DNA of 32,817 bases from Anammoximicrobium sp032229885. Lineage in GTDB: Bacteria; Planctomycetota; Planctomycetia; Pirellulales; Pirellulaceae. The stretch spans positions 1 to 32,817 of the forward strand of contig JAVYAJ010000062.1 of NCBI GenBank assembly GCA_032229885.1, given 5' to 3'. The position numbers and the translations under genes were made by a program. Under the pieces are notes generated by a model. It saw only the letters and a list, made by a program, of their open reading frames with translations. It did not search any database and was not told where the DNA came from. Below are positions 16,346 through 23,733 of this stretch, one piece after another (positions within the stretch are counted from its first letter, which is position 1; every line of letters starts with the position of its first letter).

Positions 16346-17538
16346 TTGGTGATCCTCGCCTCGCACAGATCGAGGCAATCGGCGATGTCGAGCCGGGCGC
16401 CGAAGTCGACCAGAATCTTCAATCGCTTGACGCCCGTGATGTCGAGCGCCAATTCCGTCGGTTCGTCCGTCCCGGCGATCGTGGCGTTGTACAGTTCGTG
16501 GCCGTCGCCGCTGATCACCAACGCGACGTTCCCCGCGGGACGCACGCGGTCATCGATGCCGACCAATGCCTGGAAGCGGCGAAAGTCTCCGGTCAACCGG
16601 TAGACCAGCTCGGTGCGGCTGTGAAGCCGCAGGCCGTGATCAAACGCTCGCCCGCCCAACATCAGCGGCTGGCCACCCGGCGAAGATGCGCTGCGCGGCT
16701 CGAACAGCCGCCCCAACAGGGCGGCCGGCAGTCGGCTGTCGAAGAACGGCTGCCAGCGCGTCGCCTCCGGCTCGCAGGTCTCGAGCCAGCAGATGTTGCC
16801 GCTGGAGAAATCAATCCGGCTCCACTCCGTCAGCGGGAGGGCCGCCCGCACTCCGGCGACGGTAACCAGTTCGAGCTGGCCATCGACTGTGCGCACGGTG
16901 CGCGCGTTCCACTGCGTTCCAGAGGCCTCGACAACCAAGGCCGCGCGCGTCGTGAGCTCGCCGGCGGCCGGATGGTAATACACCAAACCCTCGAGCTTGG
17001 CGCGTTTGGCCTGCACGACCTCGCCATCGGACTCGAACTCGACGACGTCGTCCAGCACGTTGCGGATGACGCCGGTCAGTTGATCCAGCCGCTCGCCGCG
17101 GCGGACGACCAGCGAGTCGCCGGTCGGTTTCGCGCCGCCGATCTGCCGCCACAGATCCGCGACGGCGGGCGCCGACGCGTAGTCGCGAAAGCGCACGGCA
17201 TGGATCAACGCGGTGCGAATCGACAACGTCCGACCGCCGCTGGCGCGGACGCTCGCCAGCCCCGCGGCGACCGTGTATTGGTCGGCGTGGATCAGCGATC
17301 CATCGATCAACTCGATCCAGACCGTCGTCGATCGCTCGCCCGGTTTGGCGACCTGTTCGGCCGATAGCTCCCACAGCGACGCGACGTCGAACCGCTGCGC
17401 GTTGTCGCCCGTGCGAATCGTGACGGCCTCGGGAGTAACTTCGTCCAGAACGCCATGAACCGAGGGCCCGTCCAAGGGCCGTACCTCGACCGAAACGGCG
17501 CCGATGGCGATCAAGCTGGCAAAGAACAAGGTCTGCAT
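16342..17538 (-). CDS. NPCBM/NEW2-domain exported protein
   Basis: The product is 398 residues. The N-terminus (MQTLFFASLIAIGAVSVEV) looks like a short signal peptide with little positive charge. Residues about 20-110 contain two beta-rich blocks (GPSVHGVLDEVTPEAVTI, DGSLIHADQYTV), suggesting small barrel domains; a similar block recurs near 155-185. The C-terminal 150 residues match the NPCBM carbohydrate-binding module pattern: GGRAFDHGLRLHSRTELVY, then FRRFQALVGIDD, then ILVDFGARLDIADCLDLCEA. The module is usually found in glycan-acting proteins; binding of envelope glycans is an inference. It starts 9 bp after the upstream stop and its own stop overlaps the protease start. It is therefore in the middle of the operon. 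Confidence 0.85.
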   Translation of the reverse strand: MQTLFFASLIAIGAVSVEVRPLDGPSVHGVLDEVTPEAVTIRTGDNAQRFDVASLWELSAEQVAKPGERSTTVWIELIDGSLIHADQYTVAAGLASVRASGGRTLSIRTALIHAVRFRDYASAPAVADLWRQIGGAKPTGDSLVVRRGERLDQLTGVIRNVLDDVVEFESDGEVVQAKRAKLEGLVYYHPAAGELTTRAALVVEASGTQWNARTVRTVDGQLELVTVAGVRAALPLTEWSRIDFSSGNICWLETCEPEATRWQPFFDSRLPAALLGRLFEPRSASSPGGQPLMLGGRAFDHGLRLHSRTELVYRLTGDFRRFQALVGIDDRVRPAGNVALVISGDGHELYNATIAGTDEPTELALDITGVKRLKILVDFGARLDIADCLDLCEARITK

Positions 17539-17547
17539 GGCGGTGAG

Positions 17548-18786
17548 TCAACTGCCCCCTTCGCGGGCCATTTTGCGAAAATACTCTTCGATCACGTCGC
17601 GGTAATGGGACGGCAGGCCCTTGCTGATCTGCTGCAACGCCTCGTCCCGCTGTTTGGGCGGCAGGTTGCCCCAGTCGGACTTGTCCCCGAGGTGGCGTTG
17701 ATCGACTTCGCCCGGCCCCGAACCGCCGGCCGCTTGGCTGTCCTGCATCGGTTGCTGGGCTTGCTGGCCGCCCTGGGCGCTGGCCGCCGCTTGCTGCTGC
17801 TGGGCCTGCTTCTCGAGCTGGTCGATCATCTTGTCCAGCTTGGCGATGACATCATCCTCTTGGCCGCGAACCCGCTGGCCGGCGCGGCCGAGTCCCAGCC
17901 GCCGCTCGATGTCGTCCATCAGCCGAGCGATCTCGTCCAGCGAATCGGTCTGCAACGGTTTGAGATCCGCCGCCATCAACTCGGCGACCAACTCGAACCG
18001 CCGGGGAATCCGCCCTTTGTTTTCCATCAGCCGGGCCGTCGCGGCCAGGCACGCGGTCTTGTTCAGCAGGCGATGGTGGCAGGCCGCCTGGTAGAACAAA
18101 AGCGCTGCCGGATCGAGCACGTCGGCCGGTTGCAGCGGCGCGAGCTGTTCCAACGCCTCGTCGTACAAAGCATGTTGCGCCAGCGCGCGGCCGAACAGCA
18201 ACCGCAGGTTGTTTCGCACCAGAGGCGGCTGGGCCGTATCCTGCAAGACGTCGAACGTCGGCAGGATCGGCGGCGGCCCGCGGTCGCATACGGCGACCAA
18301 TTCGCGGGCCGCCGGAAGCGCCAGCGCGATGGTCTGCGCGACACGATCGAGCAGATCAAAGTCGGCCATCGCGGGGACGTCGACCGCAGGCTCGCCGCCG
18401 TCCGCGGATCCGGCAGCGGCGCCGGAGCCGCCGTTTGCCGGCGAACCGTTCTCGCGCGCCGCGCCGACGGGCGCCGCACTGCCGCGCGCCGAGCTGTCAC
18501 GTGTCGCGCTGTCACGGGTCGCGCTGTCGGTCGTCGCGGGCGGATCGGTCGTGGCCACGTCGGCCCACAAAGCGTCGATCTTGTCGCGGGTTGCCGCGTC
18601 GAGCTTTTGATCGGCCAGCCAGCTTTGCAGCGTATGCCATGCTTCGGCGGGCGACGGCGGCTGCCACGTGGCCCGTTTGCGCAGCTCGTCCTCGCCGCGC
18701 GCCGACTGAACAAAGCCCGGCAGCGCAGGGGCAACGGCCGCGACAAACGCGCCGGTCAACACAAGGGCTCGAACGAGGTTGTTCAT
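17548..18786 (-). CDS. Exported helical protein of unknown function in the VWA/DUF4175-like cluster
   Basis: The product is 412 residues. ATG 18786 is chosen over a frame 23 codons longer because GGGGAACG precedes it and a signal peptide starts there (NNLVRALVLTGAFVAAVAPA). A low-complexity Thr/Ser/Ala/Gly segment (about 80-145) includes repeated SATRD units. Residues about 150-330 are helical, with a TPR-like pattern (FGRALAQHALYDEALEQLAP, LLFYQAACHHRLLNKTACLA). A Gln-rich stretch (QQQQAAASAQGGQQAQQ) follows. The end, NLPPKQRDEALQQISKGLPSHYRDVIEEYF, is a tail I associate with planctomycete proteins encoded next to such clusters. A scaffold role at the membrane is possible, but the function is unknown. 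There is a 47-bp gap to the gene upstream. Confidence 0.8.
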   Translation of the reverse strand: MNNLVRALVLTGAFVAAVAPALPGFVQSARGEDELRKRATWQPPSPAEAWHTLQSWLADQKLDAATRDKIDALWADVATTDPPATTDSATRDSATRDSSARGSAAPVGAARENGSPANGGSGAAAGSADGGEPAVDVPAMADFDLLDRVAQTIALALPAARELVAVCDRGPPPILPTFDVLQDTAQPPLVRNNLRLLFGRALAQHALYDEALEQLAPLQPADVLDPAALLFYQAACHHRLLNKTACLAATARLMENKGRIPRRFELVAELMAADLKPLQTDSLDEIARLMDDIERRLGLGRAGQRVRGQEDDVIAKLDKMIDQLEKQAQQQQAAASAQGGQQAQQPMQDSQAAGGSGPGEVDQRHLGDKSDWGNLPPKQRDEALQQISKGLPSHYRDVIEEYFRKMAREGGS

Positions 18787-18832
18787 GATGCGTTCCCCAC
18801 GGCAGCACGCCTGCGCGGCGTAAAACGGGCAG

Positions 18833-20806
18833 CTATTTGTTCTTGCCCACGACAATATCGCGAGTCAAGCGATAGATCGTCTGTTGGCGTTCGGCCAGCT
18901 TGCTCAACGCCTCGCGCAGATCCCGATCGGTCGCCTGGCCGACGGGGTCGTCCATATTGTCGAGCAGGCGGGCATAGCGTTGCGTGCGCGTGTTGACGCG
19001 CATCTGCAGCGCGCGAATCATCTTCAGCTCGGCGATTGCATCGACCAACGGCATGTCCTGCGGCTGGCCGGGCTGCGCCTGCTGGGGCTGCTGCTTGTTC
19101 TGCTCGTGGTCCCGCTGGGCCTTTTGCAGGGCTTCGATCAATTCCTGCAGCGCCGCGATGATGTCTTGCTCGATGTCCTGGGTGATCCGTTCGACCTTGG
19201 CCACGTCCAGGCGGTCGGCGACTTGTTGCATGTCGTCGCGCATCTGAGTCACGGTCTCGGGAAAGGCGACCGACGAGCCTTCTTCGAGCAACAGGTTCAA
19301 CGCTTTATCCGCCTCGACCACGAGCTTTCGTTGGTCGACGGCCAGTTTGCCCGCCGGGATCGGCGCCTTCAATTCGCGCTCGTCCTCGGGGATCTTGCCC
19401 AGCCGCACCGTCTCTTCGTAAATCCGCATCTGGATTTCCAGCATCTTGCGAAACCGGCTTTCGAGCAGGGCCAGCATCCGCTCGACCTCCTCTTCGCGCA
19501 TCTGCCGCAGGATGCGTTCCAGTTCGGCTTTGGCCTTTTCCAACTCCTCCTTGGCCTTCTCTTGCTCGGCGATCGCGTCGTTTCGCTGGGCCTCGTCAAG
19601 TTTCTTGCGGGCTTCGTCCATCCGCTGGCGCGCCGCCTCGACGCGCCGTCGCGCCGGGTTGCCTTCCGCCTCCGACGTGCGCTGGGGATCCTGGCTTTGT
19701 GGGTCGGCGTCCGCGGGACTCGCGTCGCCCGATTGCCCGCCCTCGGATGGCTGCCGGTCGGATGGCTGCCGGTCGGATGGCTGACCGTCCGATGGTTTTC
19801 CGTCCGCCTGATTTTGGCCTTGCTTGGGCTGGCCCCCGGCCGGTTTCGCCGCGTCGGAACCGTCGTCCGCATTGTCTCGCTCTGACCCGCCCGGAGGCTT
19901 GTCGGCCGGCCGCTGCGCGTCGGCGTCGCCGGGTTGTTGTTTCCCGTCGGACACCTGCTTGCCCTGCGGTTTGTCCGCGCCCTGAGCGTCATTCGGCGCG
20001 CCGTCTTTGGGTTGCCCTTCGGCCTGGGGCGACGCATCGGGTTTGGATTGCTCGCCGTCTTGGTCGGACGGTGGCGGGCCCGATTCGGACGCCGGGCGCT
20101 GCGTGTCGTCCCCCTCTTCGTTGTCGCGAATCTGTTTGGCCAATTCACCGGTTCGCTCGCCGATTTTGCCTTGATCGCGAGCCAGCTCGTGCGGGTCGCC
20201 GCCGCCCTCGGTGCGGCCCTGAACGCCCTTTTGCAACCGCAAGATGCGTTCGACCTCTTTGATGTATTCGCGAAGCCGATCCTGTTCGTTCTTCAGCCGG
20301 TCGGTGCGATTTTCGCTCAGCAGCAGTTCGAGCAGGCGTTTCATGTCCTGTTGCGCTTCGCGCTGCAAGTCGAGCACGCCCTCGCGCTCGGTCTTGTTCT
20401 GCGCATCGAGCCGTTCGAGCGACTGGACGCACCGGTCCAGTTTGACGCCCGTCAGGTTTTCTTTGGACTGTTCGAGGGCTTTCATCAGCAGCGCGGCCCG
20501 CCGCGGATCGCCGACGGCCTCGATGCGCGCCATGTCCTCGAGCAGTTTTTCGAGCTTCTTGTACCGATCGGCAACCGCGCCTTGGTGGATCGACAACTGG
20601 CGTGCAGACGGCGCCGCGGACGTCGCCGATGCCTGCTCAGGCGTCGAGGTTTCGGCCGACGCTGCCCCGGCGCCAGCCGCGTCGGCGCCGGCCGCCGCGG
20701 GCGAGTTATCCGCGGCAAAACCCACTGCCGTCCACGACAGGCACAGCCACGCGACGGCGGCCCCGCGGGCAGCGACGCGTCGAATTCTCGGATTGATCGT
20801 ATTCAT
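18833..20806 (-). CDS. Exported coiled-coil protein with acidic/Gln/Pro low-complexity centre
   Basis: The product is 657 residues. ATG 20806 opens a signal peptide (NTINPRIRRVAARGAAVAWLCLSWTAVGFA); the open frame continues 45 codons upstream without a site. The mature protein has three parts. The first is a coiled coil (about 75-215). The second is a hydrophilic centre (about 225-405) of Asp, Gln, Pro, Ser and Lys with QPSDR repeats. The third is a second long coiled coil (about 410-600, EARKKLDEAQRNDAIAEQE, EELEKAKAELERILRQMRE), followed by QQPQQAQPGQPQDMP and a helical tail. There is no enzyme signature. It likely forms a rod-like periplasmic or membrane-associated scaffold with the DUF4175-like and VWA proteins encoded upstream; this is inferred from context. 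Confidence 0.8.
   Translation of the reverse strand: MNTINPRIRRVAARGAAVAWLCLSWTAVGFAADNSPAAAGADAAGAGAASAETSTPEQASATSAAPSARQLSIHQGAVADRYKKLEKLLEDMARIEAVGDPRRAALLMKALEQSKENLTGVKLDRCVQSLERLDAQNKTEREGVLDLQREAQQDMKRLLELLLSENRTDRLKNEQDRLREYIKEVERILRLQKGVQGRTEGGGDPHELARDQGKIGERTGELAKQIRDNEEGDDTQRPASESGPPPSDQDGEQSKPDASPQAEGQPKDGAPNDAQGADKPQGKQVSDGKQQPGDADAQRPADKPPGGSERDNADDGSDAAKPAGGQPKQGQNQADGKPSDGQPSDRQPSDRQPSEGGQSGDASPADADPQSQDPQRTSEAEGNPARRRVEAARQRMDEARKKLDEAQRNDAIAEQEKAKEELEKAKAELERILRQMREEEVERMLALLESRFRKMLEIQMRIYEETVRLGKIPEDERELKAPIPAGKLAVDQRKLVVEADKALNLLLEEGSSVAFPETVTQMRDDMQQVADRLDVAKVERITQDIEQDIIAALQELIEALQKAQRDHEQNKQQPQQAQPGQPQDMPLVDAIAELKMIRALQMRVNTRTQRYARLLDNMDDPVGQATDRDLREALSKLAERQQTIYRLTRDIVVGKNK
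19744..19803 (-). repeat. 15-bp tandem repeat within the coiled-coil gene
   Basis: Four consecutive 15-bp units lie in frame: CGGATGGCTGCCGGT twice exactly, then CGGATGGCTGACCGT, then a diverged unit. They encode QPSD(R/G) pentapeptide repeats in the disordered centre. Unit number could vary between strains without breaking the frame. Confidence 0.85.
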
Positions 20807-20946
20807 GTGGCACCGGACGCGGCGGTTATGGGAAATGCAACGTTCGTCGAGCCGCAGCCGCACGTAGCCCAAACAAACTCGGCCACCGCGACCACATCGC
20901 GCGGACCTGGCATTTGCGGGGAACGACGATTCCCACGGCACGACGG

Positions 20947-23367
20947 CTACTCCAGATCGCGCAGAAGTTGTCTCTGCATTCGGTTGTGCGATTTTTGTGT
21001 CTCGTCCAGGACGCGTCCCTGTTCGTCGATCAGTTGGCGGACGATGTCCAGCAGCTCGTTGAAGGTCTCCAGATCCAGCATCTGCTGCAGAATCGCCTCG
21101 AGCGCGACCAGAATCTCGCTGGCCTGAGCCGCCGCCGCGGCCGCCAGTTCATGCCCGCTGTTTTCATCGTACCGCTTGGCCGCGAGTTCGTCCAACAGCA
21201 GCTTTTCCAGGTCCGCTTCGCGCTGCTCCAATTCAGGAAACAGCGTTGTTCCGATGCTCTGCAGCGGATCGGCAATCAATTCTTTGAGGCGTTTTTTCCG
21301 GTCTTCGGTGTCCACGCGGTTGTTGATCAGTTCTTCGCGAACATCGTAAAATCCGGCTGCCACGCCCAGCAGTTCCTGGGTCGACTTGCGGGTCTGTTGC
21401 AACGCCTGTTGCGTGCGCAGCAGCCGCAAGGACTGGCGCCGCTCGGCCGCTTTGCCCGCATCCACCGGCTCGTCGCCCGGTTCGCGGTTCGAGCGCGGCG
21501 CATCGCCAGGCTCGGCGCCGTCGGACCCGGCCCCACCGACTGGCGTCCGCGATCGAACGCGCACCAGGAAGTCGCGGGCTTGGCCCATCTCCTGGACGAT
21601 TTGCTCGAGGCGTCGCCGCAGTCCGATTTCGCGGGCTTCGAGCATCGTCAGCAGTGTCTCGGGGGACACGACGTCGAGCTGATAGCGGTCGCCGCTGCCG
21701 ACGTTCGGACCGCTGCTCGCGTCATACCGGTCGGTGGCCCGGATCGTCAACGCCAGCTTGTCCTTGGGCGAGACATGGATCGGGTTGGCTTCGCCCCGCA
21801 ACTCGCGGAAATCGAGCACGGCGCGGACCTCGTCCTGTTTACCCAGCGAAAACTCGCGCTTGAACGGCTCTTCCTTTTGTTGATGCTCGGCGACCACGGC
21901 TCGTAAGATGGTCACGTCGAACCATGATTGGGCGACGCCATAATCGTCGCGGATCGAACCCGTCGCCGGGATCATCACATCCGGGGTCACGGCGGTTCCG
22001 ATGCCTTTCAGACGCACGTCGACGCGCGGCGGTTCGTCCGGAACCGCGGTGATGAAGATGCGATACGGTCGCTCGGTGATGACGTCGTCCGTGTCGCACA
22101 ACGTCACGTCCAACGTCGTGTTGGCGTCCAATCGTCCGAGGGGAAACGTGAACTGGCGCGGATTTCCCGCGTCGAAGGCGTCCAGTTGCGTTGTCCGCTG
22201 CGACTCCGGGTTGTACAGAACGACCCGCCGCAGAGGCTTGTTGGTCTGGGCGCGCAGCGTGATCGCCGTGCCTCGCGGCGCCTGCGCACCGCTGGTCCAG
22301 GCGATCGATCGCGGCGTCCACGCGCCGAGCTTCTCGTCGACCATGTACGCGGGGAACTCGCAATCCAGCTCGACGCCCACGATCGCCGGGCTGTCGACGA
22401 CGTCGATCCGGTAATCGCGGATCCGACAATCGTATCCCACCACGTCGAAGTCCAGAGACGTCAGGATGCCGTGCAACGGTTTGCCGGAAAAGGCGTACTG
22501 CTGATACTCGTCCCGGCTGCGATGAACGCGGTTCATCGTCACGCGGCCGCGGTCGCCGTCCGCCGTGCGGTAGTGCATCGCGCACGTTTCGGGGACCACT
22601 TTGGCCGCCAGCAGCGCCTGGACCTTGAGCCGTAGATTCGAGCCTTTGGCGACCTTGAGCCGTCCGTCGCGGAAGGCGATCAAAGGCGTCTCGCCCACCG
22701 CCAGCGGCGCATCGTCCGGCCCCAGCAGTTCGACGCCTACGACCTCGATCAGCGCGCTGCGCGGCCACGGTTCATCCCGCAGCAGGTAGATCCGATTGGC
22801 CCACACGGCGAGCGCCGACTGGTTGTACATGTAAAACAACGCCACGGTCAGTGCCAGCAACGCGGCCAGCGAGGCGTGGCGGATCAACGGCCGATAGTTG
22901 AACACCGCGCCCGGACGCACGCGCGAGACCTCGGCCAGCGCCTCGCGAGCGGTCTGGGCCAGCATCTCCGGATCGAACGCCTCGGCCCGCTCGGACCGGC
23001 CCGTCAGCTCGACCGCCGTCAACAGCCGATCCGAAAACTCGCCGAACCGTCGTTCCAACAACACGGCCATGCTGCGGTCGGCCAGCGGTCTTAGCGCGCG
23101 ACGCAGCGCCCAGCGATACAGAATCCACCCCAATCCGCCGGCGATGATCGTCAACAGGATCGCCCGCGCGGCTCGCGGCATCTCGCTGGCGCCCGTCACC
23201 ACGGGCAAATAGTCCAGAGCGAGCCCCACCCAGAAGGTGATTCCCAGCCAGATCAATCCCAGCGTCAGTCCTTCGAACCAGACGTACGCGCGGATTCGCC
23301 AACGCACGCCCGCCAGCAGCGAGCGCAGACGCGGATCGAGTTGATCAGGTGCGGTCTGCATGTTCAT
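20947..23367 (-). CDS. DUF4175-like membrane protein with coiled-coil C-terminus
   Basis: The product is 806 residues. Three hydrophobic helices lie near the N-terminus: about 33-51 (GLTLGLIWLGITFWVGLAL), 69-86 and 165-181. Between helices 2 and 3 is a conserved-looking cytoplasmic helix region (LLERRFGEFSDRLLTAVEL). The large region after helix 3 (about 190-560) is beta-rich with repeated Ig-like blocks (VELDCEFPAYMVDE, YRIFITAVPDEPPRVDV, IRDDYGVAQSWFDVTIL) and should be periplasmic. The last 230 residues are helical and coiled coil. This matches the general plan of DUF4175-type proteins encoded beside VWA and MoxR genes. Function is unknown, probably envelope biogenesis or stress. The start at 23367 lacks a clear binding site; ATG 23361 is an alternative. 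It lies between the VWA and coiled-coil genes. Confidence 0.8.
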   Translation of the reverse strand: MNMQTAPDQLDPRLRSLLAGVRWRIRAYVWFEGLTLGLIWLGITFWVGLALDYLPVVTGASEMPRAARAILLTIIAGGLGWILYRWALRRALRPLADRSMAVLLERRFGEFSDRLLTAVELTGRSERAEAFDPEMLAQTAREALAEVSRVRPGAVFNYRPLIRHASLAALLALTVALFYMYNQSALAVWANRIYLLRDEPWPRSALIEVVGVELLGPDDAPLAVGETPLIAFRDGRLKVAKGSNLRLKVQALLAAKVVPETCAMHYRTADGDRGRVTMNRVHRSRDEYQQYAFSGKPLHGILTSLDFDVVGYDCRIRDYRIDVVDSPAIVGVELDCEFPAYMVDEKLGAWTPRSIAWTSGAQAPRGTAITLRAQTNKPLRRVVLYNPESQRTTQLDAFDAGNPRQFTFPLGRLDANTTLDVTLCDTDDVITERPYRIFITAVPDEPPRVDVRLKGIGTAVTPDVMIPATGSIRDDYGVAQSWFDVTILRAVVAEHQQKEEPFKREFSLGKQDEVRAVLDFRELRGEANPIHVSPKDKLALTIRATDRYDASSGPNVGSGDRYQLDVVSPETLLTMLEAREIGLRRRLEQIVQEMGQARDFLVRVRSRTPVGGAGSDGAEPGDAPRSNREPGDEPVDAGKAAERRQSLRLLRTQQALQQTRKSTQELLGVAAGFYDVREELINNRVDTEDRKKRLKELIADPLQSIGTTLFPELEQREADLEKLLLDELAAKRYDENSGHELAAAAAAQASEILVALEAILQQMLDLETFNELLDIVRQLIDEQGRVLDETQKSHNRMQRQLLRDLE

Positions 23368-23733
23368 TAAACTTGGCGCAAGCGCGCGGGATCACTTCTC
23401 AGCGTCCTGAGCGTCTCTGCGTTTCCAAAACGTATTTTCATGTAGCCGGCCAGTTCGCCCGCGCAAAGACGTCGATGAAACGCAGAGACGCAGAGGATAC
23501 AGAGCTACTGCAAGCACAACATATAACCCTTCAACAACTTGACGTTGTCGCTGCCTGAAAACATTGTCAAAAACTCCGCGATATTTGAGGTTAGTCGTAC
23601 AGTGGCGCCTCGATACTGCGCACGTCCGGGCGCGGCTGCCCGGACGCCACGCGCGGCGCGGGCGAGCCAGAGTCTCCCTACAGGGTTCCACTTCGCGCCG
23701 TGCGGCTATCGGTTTCGTGTTCGTTCCTCATCG
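23368..23733. repeat. Intergenic region with an inverted pair of CAGAGACGC-type repeat arms
   Basis: CTCAGCGTCCTGAGCGTCTCTGCG (split here as 23399-23422) and GAAACGCAGAGACGCAGAGG (23477-23496) form an imperfect inverted pair. They use the same CGCAGAGACGC vocabulary as repeat C but are not collinear with it. The remainder includes a GTCCGGGCGCGGCTGCCCGGAC palindrome (23625-23646, written as GTCCGGGC and GCCCGGAC arms). No gene is seen. Confidence 0.55.

Noticed and set aside
17455..18996. Long plus-strand open frame opposite the NPCBM and helical-protein genes
   Set aside because: It is antisense to genes with clear signal peptides, coupled starts and domains. The translation is Arg/Gly/Leu-rich, as expected for shadow frames in GC-rich DNA.
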